From assembly GCA_019239785.1 (NCBI GenBank), contig JAFAZM010000378.1, positions 1 to 25,742 of the forward strand: a stretch of DNA of 25,742 nt, given 5' to 3'. Origin of the DNA: Sphingomonadaceae bacterium. GTDB lineage: Bacteria > Pseudomonadota > Alphaproteobacteria > Sphingomonadales > Sphingomonadaceae. Below, one piece after another: positions 11,953 to 19,251 of this stretch; the stretch's first letter is position 1, and each line of letters begins with the position of its first letter. The notes beneath the pieces were generated by a model, which had not been told where the DNA came from, did no database searches, and was given only the letters and a program-made list of their open reading frames with translations. A program made the position numbers and the translations under genes.

Positions 11953-11976
11953 GGGGCGACGTAGCTGGGAGTTCCC

Positions 11977-12477
11977 TCACATCGGCTGCGACGGCTGCGG
12001 CCCCGGGGTGATGAAATCCTCGAGCACCTTCCAGCGCCCGCCCGCCTGCCGCTGCCACACGGTGAGATAGGTGCCGTATTCGGTCCGCGGCTGCCGCGTC
12101 TGGTGGTCGGTGTAGGTGACGCGGTAATGGCCGCGGCTGTAGGCGAGGTCGCCCGAGCGCGCCACTTCGATGCGGTCGTGCGCGAAGGTCATGGCGAAGG
12201 CGGGATCGTTGACCGCCTGCTGGAGCGAGACGCGGATCCAGCGGCCGGTGAGCGGCGGAGCGCCCGGTTCCTTGAGCGTCGCATCCGGGGCATAATGATC
12301 GACCAGGCGCTCGAGATCGCGCGCGACATATTCGCGGCTCCACGCCTCCTCTTCGGCCGCGATCTGGGCCGCGGCGGTGCTGCCGCCGGGGCCGGTGCCG
12401 GACCCGGGCGCGGCCTGGTTGCCGCATGCCGACGCCAGCAGGATCAGGAGGATCGTCGAGATCCGCGCTTTTGCCAT
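11977..12477 (-). CDS. SnoaL/DUF4440-like lipoprotein
   Basis: 166 residues. The N-terminus MAKARISTILLILLASAC is a lipoprotein signal with a lipobox ending at Cys18, so the mature protein is probably anchored in the periplasm. A Gly/Pro/Ser linker (about 19-35) leads to an NTF2-like fold of the SnoaL/DUF4440 type: AAEEEAWSREYVARDLERLVDHYAPDA is the characteristic first helix and turn, followed by the strands YSRGHYRVTYTD, YGTYLTVWQRQ and the closing GGRWKVLEDFI. These domains bind small molecules or act as simple enzymes; no catalytic set is obvious. It lies 89 bp downstream of phoK on the same strand and could be the last gene of the yhhQ-phoK unit. The function is not known. Confidence 0.8.
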   Translation of the reverse strand: MAKARISTILLILLASACGNQAAPGSGTGPGGSTAAAQIAAEEEAWSREYVARDLERLVDHYAPDATLKEPGAPPLTGRWIRVSLQQAVNDPAFAMTFAHDRIEVARSGDLAYSRGHYRVTYTDHQTRQPRTEYGTYLTVWQRQAGGRWKVLEDFITPGPQPSQPM

Positions 12478-12566
12478 TCCGAGCCCCTTCTTCCCGCTTC
12501 AGAATAAGCGGCGGACAGGCGGCTGTACAGGTCGTGCGATTCGTACCTAGTCTGAGGGATGGGCGG

Positions 12567-14195
12567 TCACTGCGCCGGGCAGTTCGTCTCCGGCCCGGCC
12601 ATGATGTCCAGGCAGCGCCCGTCCACGCTTCCCGGCGCCAGCGGCAGGCCGATCAGCCCCGCGAGGGTCGGCATGATGTCCACCGTCTCCACCGACAAAG
12701 GCTGCTCGAACCCCGCCAGGCCCCGCCGCCAGAACAGGATCGGCACCCGCCGGTCGTAATCCCAGACGCTGCCATGGGTGGCGACGCTGCCGTGGCTCGC
12801 ATCGGCGATCGGCGTGATTCGCGGCTTCAGCACCACGTAGAAATCGCCGGACCGCTCGGCGTCGTAGGAGGCGCGGGCGCGCTGCAGCAGCGTCCAGGTC
12901 TCCGGCGGACCGGAGGGGACCGGGGTCGCCGCGATCTGCGCGCGGGTAAGGACGGCGGCGACCTGCGGATGCGCGCGATAGGCGGTGAGCGCCGCCGCCA
13001 GCGCCTGCGCGCGGGCCGGGGCGGGCAGGTTGCGGTCGAGATAGATGTCGCCGAACGGCCCGTCGCCGAGCAGGACGGGACCCTGGAGATGCAGCCGCGC
13101 GCCAAGCGTCCGCCCCATCGCCGTCGCGTTCAGCGCCGGATCGGAGCGGGCGGCGTGGGCATCGCCCTGCTGGTCGATCCGTTCGGGCAGATCGTGGCCG
13201 CCATGGTCGGCGGTGAGCATCACGACATAATCGACATGGGCGGCATCGAGCCGGTCGAGCAGCCGGCCGAGCGTGCGGTCGAGCTCCAGCATCTGGATGC
13301 ACATCTCGCTGCCGCCGGTGCCGAAGGTGTGGCCGACATAATCGGTCGCCGAAAGGCCGATCGCGAGCAGGTCGGTCGAGGGGCCGCGGCCGAGCTGCAT
13401 CTCGTCGGCCAGGTCCGCCGCCAGCCCGGCGATCGCGGCGTCGAACTCCGGCGAGGCGCGGAAGGCGCTGCGGTCGCCGGCGGCGCGGGCGAAGCGGCCG
13501 GTGCCGACCGGCTGGGCCCGGCCGGGCACCGCGATCGGGCGGCTGCGCGAGTCGCAGATGTCGGGCAGCGGCATCGGCTCGCGGGCCTGGCCGAGCGCCT
13601 CCGCGGTTCGCGCATTGGCACGCGTCACCGGGCCGGGCGCGGCGACGCCGGCATGGCTGACGAAGGCATGCCCGTCCCACCACCAGCGCTGGTCCGGGCT
13701 GTGGCCGCCCATCATGATCGCGGCCCGGTCCTTGCCGGCGACCGCGACCACGCGGCTGTGCGGATCGGCGAGGTGCATCAGGTCTCCGAGCGTCGGCACG
13801 CGGAGGTGCAGGTCGGAGACCGTGTAATGTTCGGAGGTGCTGCCGGGGATGCGCTCGTCCTCCGCGCAATAGACATATTTGTCGGCGCGGGCGGCGCCCT
13901 GGTCGAACCAGTTGTTGGCGACGATGCCGGTCCGCGCCGGCCGGTCGCCGGTGAGGATCGTCGAATGGCCGGGGCAGGTCTCGGTCGCTGCGTGCGACTG
14001 ATAGCCGGACGGGAAGACCACGCCCTGCTCGAGCCGCCTGAGGCCGCCGGTATAATATTGGCGATATTGGGCAAAGAGGTCGGCCGAGAACTGGTCGACC
14101 GAGATGGCGACGATCAGCCGCGGCCGCTGCGGTGTCTGCGCCGAGGCGGCCGCCGCGCCGAGCGCGAGCAGGGCGGCGAGGAATTTGAGCTTCAT
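12567..14195 (-). CDS. phoK: periplasmic alkaline phosphatase of the PhoK/SPAP type
   Basis: 542 residues with a cleavable signal peptide (MKLKFLAALLALGAAAASA). It belongs to the type I phosphodiesterase/nucleotide pyrophosphatase branch of the alkaline phosphatase superfamily and hydrolyses phosphomonoesters. Visible active-site residues: Asp34 (ISVDQF), nucleophile Thr73 in TETCPGHST, Asn94 in ANNW, the Lys155/Arg157 pair (GKDR) typical of SPAP/PafA-like monoesterases, Asp285 and His289 (TDYVGH), Asp330 and His331 (TADHGGHD), and a C-terminal histidine near 468-474. These supply the two zinc sites. The KxR pair argues for monoester rather than diester substrates. It starts 13 bp after the stop of yhhQ, so the two are almost certainly cotranscribed. 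No pho box was recognised. Confidence 0.88.
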   Translation of the reverse strand: MKLKFLAALLALGAAAASAQTPQRPRLIVAISVDQFSADLFAQYRQYYTGGLRRLEQGVVFPSGYQSHAATETCPGHSTILTGDRPARTGIVANNWFDQGAARADKYVYCAEDERIPGSTSEHYTVSDLHLRVPTLGDLMHLADPHSRVVAVAGKDRAAIMMGGHSPDQRWWWDGHAFVSHAGVAAPGPVTRANARTAEALGQAREPMPLPDICDSRSRPIAVPGRAQPVGTGRFARAAGDRSAFRASPEFDAAIAGLAADLADEMQLGRGPSTDLLAIGLSATDYVGHTFGTGGSEMCIQMLELDRTLGRLLDRLDAAHVDYVVMLTADHGGHDLPERIDQQGDAHAARSDPALNATAMGRTLGARLHLQGPVLLGDGPFGDIYLDRNLPAPARAQALAAALTAYRAHPQVAAVLTRAQIAATPVPSGPPETWTLLQRARASYDAERSGDFYVVLKPRITPIADASHGSVATHGSVWDYDRRVPILFWRRGLAGFEQPLSVETVDIMPTLAGLIGLPLAPGSVDGRCLDIMAGPETNCPAQ

Positions 14196-14208
14196 TGGCG
14201 TCTCTCGG

Positions 14209-14886
14209 TCAGGCGCGGGCGTCGAGGCGCCGGCCGAGGCCGACGAAGAGCGTGATCAGCACTGGCACCAGCACCACCGACAGCACGATCTTGGCGATCA
14301 TCTGGCCGACCAGCAGATCGAAGATCGGGCGCACCCCGAGGAAGGAGATCGAGATGAACAGCAAGGTGTCGACCACCTGGGAGCAGACGCTGGCGATCAT
14401 CGCGCGCAGCCAGACCAACTTGCCCTCGCCGCGCGACAGCTTCGAGAAGATCAGCACGTTGAGGGTCTGCGAGATGCCGTAGGAGATCAGCCCCGCGAGC
14501 ATCATCCGCGCGCCCTGGCCGAGCACGACGGGGAAGGCCTCCTTGAGCGGCGGGTACATTTCGGGATCGGCGGGCAGGAACAGGACGAGCTGGATCAGGG
14601 CCATCGACACGATGAGCGGCACGAAGCCGAGCCGCACCAGCGAATCGGCGGTCGCGCGGCCGTAAAGCTCGGCGACGGTCGAGGCGATCACCACCAGCAG
14701 GATGAAGCCGAAGATCCCCGCTTCGACGGCGAGCGGGCCCATCGCGACCTGCTTGGCGCCGAGCACGCCGGCGATGCAGACCATGCCGCCGTAGAAGAGC
14801 GCGAAGACGAAGAGCGCGCGCGGGAACGGCAGGGGCGCGGCGGGAAGCGGCGCGGCGGCGGGCATGGCTTTGGGCTGGGTGCTCAT
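14209..14886 (-). CDS. yhhQ: queuosine precursor transporter (YhhQ/VUT family)
   Basis: 225-residue inner-membrane protein with about six hydrophobic segments. It matches the YhhQ/DUF165 'vitamin uptake transporter' family, whose E. coli member imports the 7-deazaguanines preQ0 and preQ1 for queuosine modification of tRNA. Family features: AGVLGAKQVAMGPLAVEAGIF in the first repeat, the acidic AELYGR, GISQTLNVLIFSKL and the charged ASVCSQVVDTLLFISISF segment. The N-terminus carries an Ala/Pro-rich cytosolic stretch of about 20 residues. ATG at 14884-14886 is the start; reading further upstream in the same frame runs antisense to the kinase gene and is not credible. It is the first gene of a yhhQ-phoK unit and divergent from the kinase-LOG-nupC genes. 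Confidence 0.85.
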   Translation of the reverse strand: MSTQPKAMPAAAPLPAAPLPFPRALFVFALFYGGMVCIAGVLGAKQVAMGPLAVEAGIFGFILLVVIASTVAELYGRATADSLVRLGFVPLIVSMALIQLVLFLPADPEMYPPLKEAFPVVLGQGARMMLAGLISYGISQTLNVLIFSKLSRGEGKLVWLRAMIASVCSQVVDTLLFISISFLGVRPIFDLLVGQMIAKIVLSVVLVPVLITLFVGLGRRLDARA

Positions 14887-15011
14887 GGCCGATGCGTAAC
14901 GGCTTTCACGCTGCGCAAAAAGGGCCTTTCCGAAGGCCGCGTATCCGGCCATGGATCGGCGGTGATTTCCGCGGCAGGCCGTCCCCGTATGACATCTCCT
15001 TTCGTTGCCAT

Positions 15012-15112
15012 CCCCCTTGAGGGGGAGGGTTGGAAGGGGGTGTCGGGCGCTTGTGGGTTCGCTCCCACCGCCGAGCCCCCTCACCCCAACCCTCTCCCCC
15101 CCGGGGAGAGGG
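15012..15112. repeat. G/C-tract palindromic repeat, family B, copy 2
   Basis: CCCCC-ttga-GGGGG (from 15012) and CCCTCTCCCC-ccc-GGGGAGAGGG (15090-15112) flank facing GGGTTGGaaGGGGGTG-like and CCCCTCACCCCAACCC-like tracts, the same layout as 11775-11881. Unlike that copy, it lies between divergent genes, ending 20 bp before the kinase start, and so would be in its mRNA leader. The remainder of 14887-15011 shows no gene; no convincing promoter was found there. Confidence 0.7.
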
Positions 15113-15132
15113 GGAAGAAGCGGGGAGTCTGA

Positions 15133-16128
15133 ATGCCCCCCGAAACCCGCCTCGACGTGCTCGCGATCGGCGATGCGGTGGTGGACGTGATCGCCACCGC
15201 CGACGACGAGTTCCTTGTCGAGGAAGGTTTGGTCAAAGGCTCGATGCAGGTGCTCGACGCCGCCGGCGCAACCAGGCTCTACGCGCGGATGAGCCAGGCG
15301 CGCGAGACCAGCGGCGGCTCGGCGGCGAACACGATGGCGGGGATCGCCGCTTTGGGTGGTCGCGCCGGCTTCGTCGGCCAGGTCGCCGACGACCAGCTCG
15401 GCGAGATTTTCAGCCACGATATCCGGGCGCTCGGCGTCGAATTCCGGACGCCGCCCAAGAGCGGCGGCGAGCCGACCGGCCGCTGCCTGATCCTGGTCAC
15501 GCCCGACGCGCAGCGGACGATGAACACCTTCCGCGGCGCCGCCCACGAGCTCACCGCAGAGGCGCTCGATCCGGAGCAGATCCGCGGCGCTGCAATCCTC
15601 TATCTCGAGGCCTATCTCTGGCGCTCGGCCGGCCCGCGCGAGGCGATGGAGCAGGCGATGGCGATCGCCCACGCGGCCGGCCGCAAGGTCGCCTTCACCC
15701 TCTCCGACATCGCCTGCATCAAGCCGCACCGCGCGGAGATGATCGCAATGCTGGAGGCCGGCGCAGTCGACCTGCTCTTCGCCAACGAGAACGAGATCCG
15801 TGAGCTTGCGGACCTGCAGGATCGCGACGCCGCGATCGCCGCGCTGCAGGACAAGGTGCCGCTGATCGTCGTCACCTGCGGGGCGGAAGGGGCGCTCGCG
15901 GTCGCGCGCGGGGAACGTGTGTCGGTGCCGATCGCGCGCATCGGCACCGGCGTGGTCGACACGACCGGGGCCGGCGACCTGTTCGCCGCGGGCTTCCTGG
16001 TCGGCCAGGCGCAGGGCCGCAACCTCGGAGCCTCGCTGCGCATCGGCGCCATCGCCGCGGCCGAGATCATCTCCCATTTCGGCGCCCGGCCGGAGGCGGA
16101 TCTCAAGGAATTGGTGAAGAGCATATGA
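15133..16128 (+). CDS. adenosine kinase-like PfkB carbohydrate/nucleoside kinase
   Basis: 331-residue cytoplasmic kinase. The N-terminal DVLAIGDAVVDVIA strand, the lid motif ETSGGSAANTMAGIAALGG and the anion-hole/base motif DTTGAGDLFAAGF (catalytic Asp282) are the adenosine-kinase-type PfkB signatures. The middle YLEAYLWRS and LSDIACIKPHRAEM segments match the adenosine kinase-like proteins common in Alphaproteobacteria. The expected reaction is nucleoside + ATP to nucleoside 5'-monophosphate. ATG 15133 follows GGGGAG at 15122-15127 with a 5-nt spacer. It overlaps the LOG gene by 4 bp (ATGA). Related kinases also act on other nucleosides or sugars, so the substrate is inferred from sequence and from the LOG and CNT neighbours. 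Confidence 0.85.
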   Translation: MPPETRLDVLAIGDAVVDVIATADDEFLVEEGLVKGSMQVLDAAGATRLYARMSQARETSGGSAANTMAGIAALGGRAGFVGQVADDQLGEIFSHDIRALGVEFRTPPKSGGEPTGRCLILVTPDAQRTMNTFRGAAHELTAEALDPEQIRGAAILYLEAYLWRSAGPREAMEQAMAIAHAAGRKVAFTLSDIACIKPHRAEMIAMLEAGAVDLLFANENEIRELADLQDRDAAIAALQDKVPLIVVTCGAEGALAVARGERVSVPIARIGTGVVDTTGAGDLFAAGFLVGQAQGRNLGASLRIGAIAAAEIISHFGARPEADLKELVKSI

Positions 16129-16694
16129 AGCGGCTCGCAGTCTATTGCGGCTCCTCGATGGGGACCGACCCCGCCTTCGCGGCGATCGCGAAGGCGCTCG
16201 GCGAGGAGATGGCGCGGCGCGGCATCGGCCTCGTCTATGGCGGCGGGCGGCTCGGCCTGATGGGCGTCGTCGCCGACGCGGTGATGGGCAATGGCGGCGA
16301 GGCCTATGGCGTGATCCCGCAGGCCCTGGTCGACCTCGAGGTCGCCCATACCGGGCTCACCGAGCTCCACCTCGTCGCCGACATGCACCAGCGCAAGGCG
16401 ATGATGACCGAGCTGACCGACGCCTTCGTGGCCATTCCGGGCGGGATCGGGACGCTCGACGAGCTGTTCGAGGCCTGGAGCTGGAATGCCTTGGGCTATC
16501 ACGCCAAGCCCTTCGCCTTGCTCAACGTCCACGGCTTCTGGGACGGCCTCACCGGCTTCATGGACCATGTCCTCGCCAGCGGCTTCGTCTCGCCGGCGCG
16601 GCGGGCGCAGCTGATTGTCGCGGACACGATCGGCGACGCGATCGACCGGCTCGACGCGGCGATCGGCGCGGCCGAGCCGAAAATGGTCTGGTAA
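16125..16694 (+). CDS. LOG-family nucleoside 5'-monophosphate phosphoribohydrolase
   Basis: 189 residues, full length for the TIGR00730/LOG family. The family splits purine nucleoside 5'-monophosphates, including N6-modified (cytokinin) ones, into free base and ribose 5-phosphate. Visible features are the Rossmann start AVYCGSSMG, GLVYGGGRLGLMG, the MHQRKAMM segment with the conserved basic residues, and the signature PGGIGTLDELFE (residues 105-116) with the catalytic glutamate. The gene overlaps the kinase by 4 bp and is followed 55 bp later by nupC, so product of the kinase may be its substrate. Whether AMP or a modified nucleotide is the natural substrate cannot be read from the sequence. 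Confidence 0.9.
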   Translation: MKRLAVYCGSSMGTDPAFAAIAKALGEEMARRGIGLVYGGGRLGLMGVVADAVMGNGGEAYGVIPQALVDLEVAHTGLTELHLVADMHQRKAMMTELTDAFVAIPGGIGTLDELFEAWSWNALGYHAKPFALLNVHGFWDGLTGFMDHVLASGFVSPARRAQLIVADTIGDAIDRLDAAIGAAEPKMVW

Positions 16695-16749
16695 TTCCGC
16701 CCGGAAGCGCGATGCTGCCCGCAACCAGAAGAATCCGGGGGGAGAGCAT

Positions 16750-18171
16750 ATGCAAATTCTGATCGGGATCGGCGGCATGGCGATCATCCTCGCCGTCGCC
16801 GTGCTCTTCTCCGCGAACCGGCGCTGGATCCGACTGCGCGTCGTCGGCGCCGCCTTCGCGCTGCAGGCGGGGATCGCGGTTATCGTGCTTTACACGCCGT
16901 GGGGGATCGCCGCGATCGATACAATGTCGAGCGGTGTCTCCAACCTGCTCGGCTACGCCAATGCCGGCACCCGCTTCCTGATCGGCGACGCCATGTTCGA
17001 CAGTCCGCTTGGCGGCAACTTCGCCTTCCATGCACTGCCGGTGATCATCTTCTTCGCGAGCCTGATCTCGATCCTCTATTATCTCGGTATCATGCAGCTG
17101 ATCATCAAATGGATTGGCGGCGCGATTCGGCTGGTGACCGGCATCACTCGGGTCGAATCGCTGGGCGCGGCGGCCAATATCTTCGTCGGCCAGTCCGAAA
17201 GCCCGCTGGTGATCAAGCCCTACCTCCCAAATCTCACCCCCTCGCAGCTCTTCCTGGTGATGACCGTCGGCATGGCCGGCGTCGCCGGCACCATCCTCGC
17301 CGCTTATGCCTCGATGGGCATTAGGCTGGATTACCTACTCGCCGCTAGCTTCATGTCCGCGCCCGGCGGTATCCTGATGGCCAAGATCATCATGCCCGAC
17401 GATCCCGCGACCGCGAACATCGAGCCCGTGTCGATCGACGAGAGCGATCATGGCGAGGAGAAGCCCGCCAATATCATCATGGCCGCCGCCCAGGGTGCGC
17501 AGACCGGCATCAGGCTCGCCGTGGCGGTCGGTGCGATGGTGCTCGCCTTCGTTGCGCTGGTCGCGCTCGCCAACGGCCTACTTGGCGGCATCGGCAACCG
17601 GTTCGGCTATCCAGACCTTTCGTTCCAGATGATCCTCGGCCGCGTCCTGCAGCCGCTCATGTACATGCTCAACGTGCCCTGGGACGAGGCCTCGGCCGCG
17701 GGCGGGCTGTTCGGGACCAAGATCGTCGTCAACGAATTCGTTGCCTTCATTAGCTTGGGCGGCCAGCAGGGCACGCTCCACCCGGTGACGGTGGCGGTGG
17801 TCACCTTCGCGCTGTGCGGCTTCGCCAATTTCAGCTCAATCGCGATTCAGATGGCGGTGACCGGAAGCCTTGCGCCCAACCAGCGGCCGATGATCGCCAA
17901 GTTGGGCCTTAAGGCCTTGCTCGCCGGCTCGCTTTCGAACCTGATGAGCGCGGCGCTGGCCGGCCTGATCCTCTCGATCTCGGGAGTCCCCGCCGCCCCG
18001 GCGTCGGCCACCGCGGCCAGTGCCGCGGCGCAACCGGCCGCGCCGCCAGCCGCCATCAATGCTGTCGCGGCGCAACCGGCGCCGGCTCCTGCGCCAGCCG
18101 CGAATGCCAACGGAGCGCAAGCTGCGCCAGCCCCGGCTGCGAATACGGCTACACCACAGCCGGCGCATTAG
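16750..18171 (+). CDS. nupC: concentrative nucleoside transporter (CNT/NupC family)
   Basis: 473-residue inner-membrane symporter importing nucleosides with H+ or Na+. CNT marks: an N-terminal hydrophobic segment, LPVIIFFASLISILYYLG, the substrate-site segment GQSESPLVIKPYL, SFMSAPGGILMAKI, the GTKIVVNEFVAF motif, and CGFANFSSIAIQ near the end. About 58 C-terminal residues (416-473) are Ala/Pro/Asn-rich low complexity, well past the usual end of the family and probably disordered. The start ATG 16750 has a strong GGGGGGAGAG Shine-Dalgarno just upstream. It follows the kinase and LOG genes on the same strand and supplies the importer for that route. Confidence 0.9.
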   Translation: MQILIGIGGMAIILAVAVLFSANRRWIRLRVVGAAFALQAGIAVIVLYTPWGIAAIDTMSSGVSNLLGYANAGTRFLIGDAMFDSPLGGNFAFHALPVIIFFASLISILYYLGIMQLIIKWIGGAIRLVTGITRVESLGAAANIFVGQSESPLVIKPYLPNLTPSQLFLVMTVGMAGVAGTILAAYASMGIRLDYLLAASFMSAPGGILMAKIIMPDDPATANIEPVSIDESDHGEEKPANIIMAAAQGAQTGIRLAVAVGAMVLAFVALVALANGLLGGIGNRFGYPDLSFQMILGRVLQPLMYMLNVPWDEASAAGGLFGTKIVVNEFVAFISLGGQQGTLHPVTVAVVTFALCGFANFSSIAIQMAVTGSLAPNQRPMIAKLGLKALLAGSLSNLMSAALAGLILSISGVPAAPASATAASAAAQPAAPPAAINAVAAQPAPAPAPAANANGAQAAPAPAANTATPQPAH

Positions 18172-18225
18172 GCCGGCAGAAGGAACCATCGTCTGGTGTT
18201 GGGCCGCCCGCCCGACCCGTGACCA

Positions 18226-18254
18226 TTGGATTCATCGGCCGGAACCGCTAGCTT
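18226..18254 (+). promoter_or_regulatory. predicted promoter giving a leaderless 2OG-oxygenase mRNA
   Basis: TTGGATT (18226-18232), 14 bp, then GCTAGCTT (18247-18254), close to TTGnnnn-N14-GCTAnAwC. The -10 element ends 7 nt before the ATG at 18262 and there is no Shine-Dalgarno between, so transcription would start at or within a base or two of the start codon. Confidence 0.45.
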
Positions 18255-18261
18255 CCCGGCC

Positions 18262-19212
18262 ATGGACATTCTCGCCACCACCAAAGCCGTCGCCTCCGTC
18301 TCGCTCCTAGACGCGGACCGCGATCCCGAAGGCTTTTCCCAGGAGCTCGGCCGCTCGTTCGAGCGCTACGGCTTCGCCATCGTCGCCGATCACGGCATTC
18401 CCGCCGATCTCATCCACCGCGCGGAGGAGAAGGCGAAGGCCTTCTTCGCCTTGCCCGAGGAGGTGAAGCGCGCATATCACCAGCGTGGCGGCGGCGGCGC
18501 CCGCGGCTACACCCCGTTCGGCATCGAGACCGCCAAGGGCGCGGTCAATTACGACCTCAAGGAATTCTGGCATGTCGCGCGCGAGCTGCCGCCGGGCCAC
18601 AAATATGAAAGCTCGATGCCGCCGAACGTCTGGCCGGAGGAGGTCGAGTCCTTCAAGGCGACCTTCCTCGAGCTGTTCGCCGCCTTCGACCGGACCGGCG
18701 CCAAATTGCTAGAGGCGATCGCCCGCTATCTGGACCTCGCGCCGGATTATTTCGTCGACACGGTGCGCGACGGCAATTCGATCCTGCGCCTGCTCCATTA
18801 TCCCCCGATCCCGGGCGACGGACCCAATGTCCGCGCCGGCGCGCACGAGGACATCAACACCATCACGTTGCTGCTCGGTGCCGAGGAAGCAGGGCTGCAA
18901 TTGCTGGATCGCGACGGCGACTGGGTGCCGGTCACGCCGAAGCCTGGCGAGCTCGCCGTCAATATTGGCGACATGCTGCAGCGGCTGACCAACAATGTGA
19001 TGCGCTCGACCACCCACCGGGTCGTCAATCCGCCCCGCGAACGGCGCGGCATCTCGCGCTACTCGATGCCTTTCTTCCTCCACTTCCGCTCGGATTTCCT
19101 GATCGAGACGCTGCCGAACTGCATCACCGCGGACCGGCCCAATCTCTATCCGGACCCGATCACGGCCGACGAATATCTCCAGGAGCGGCTCCGGGAGATT
19201 AAGCTGGCCTAA
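18262..19212 (+). CDS. 2-oxoglutarate/Fe(II)-dependent oxygenase, isopenicillin N synthase family
   Basis: 316 residues, typical of the IPNS/2OG-Fe(II) dioxygenase family. The N-terminal DIOX_N region carries FERYGFAIVADHGIP and AYHQRGGGGARGYTPFGIE. The double-stranded beta-helix core has the iron ligands His195 and Asp197 (HEDINTITLL) and His252 (THRVV), and the 2-oxoglutarate-binding pair Arg266/Ser268 (RYSMPFF). All catalytic residues are present, so an active oxygenase is expected; the substrate is unknown. I chose ATG 18262 because the upstream in-frame start at 18226 would fall on the predicted promoter. It follows nupC by 90 bp but seems to have its own promoter. Confidence 0.88.
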   Translation: MDILATTKAVASVSLLDADRDPEGFSQELGRSFERYGFAIVADHGIPADLIHRAEEKAKAFFALPEEVKRAYHQRGGGGARGYTPFGIETAKGAVNYDLKEFWHVARELPPGHKYESSMPPNVWPEEVESFKATFLELFAAFDRTGAKLLEAIARYLDLAPDYFVDTVRDGNSILRLLHYPPIPGDGPNVRAGAHEDINTITLLLGAEEAGLQLLDRDGDWVPVTPKPGELAVNIGDMLQRLTNNVMRSTTHRVVNPPRERRGISRYSMPFFLHFRSDFLIETLPNCITADRPNLYPDPITADEYLQERLREIKLA

Positions 19213-19251
19213 AGCCGAGTGTCGAACCGCACTGGTGAAGGGACCCTCTGG

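Noticed and set aside
12426..14255. 609-codon plus-strand open frame opposite phoK
   Set aside because: Antisense to a gene with full catalytic residues and a signal peptide; its translation is Arg/Gly/Ala-rich with no domain.
14887..16077. N-terminal extension of yhhQ that would give a 622-residue protein
   Set aside because: The extension is antisense to the kinase gene and crosses a dispersed repeat; the YhhQ family begins near the ATG at 14886.
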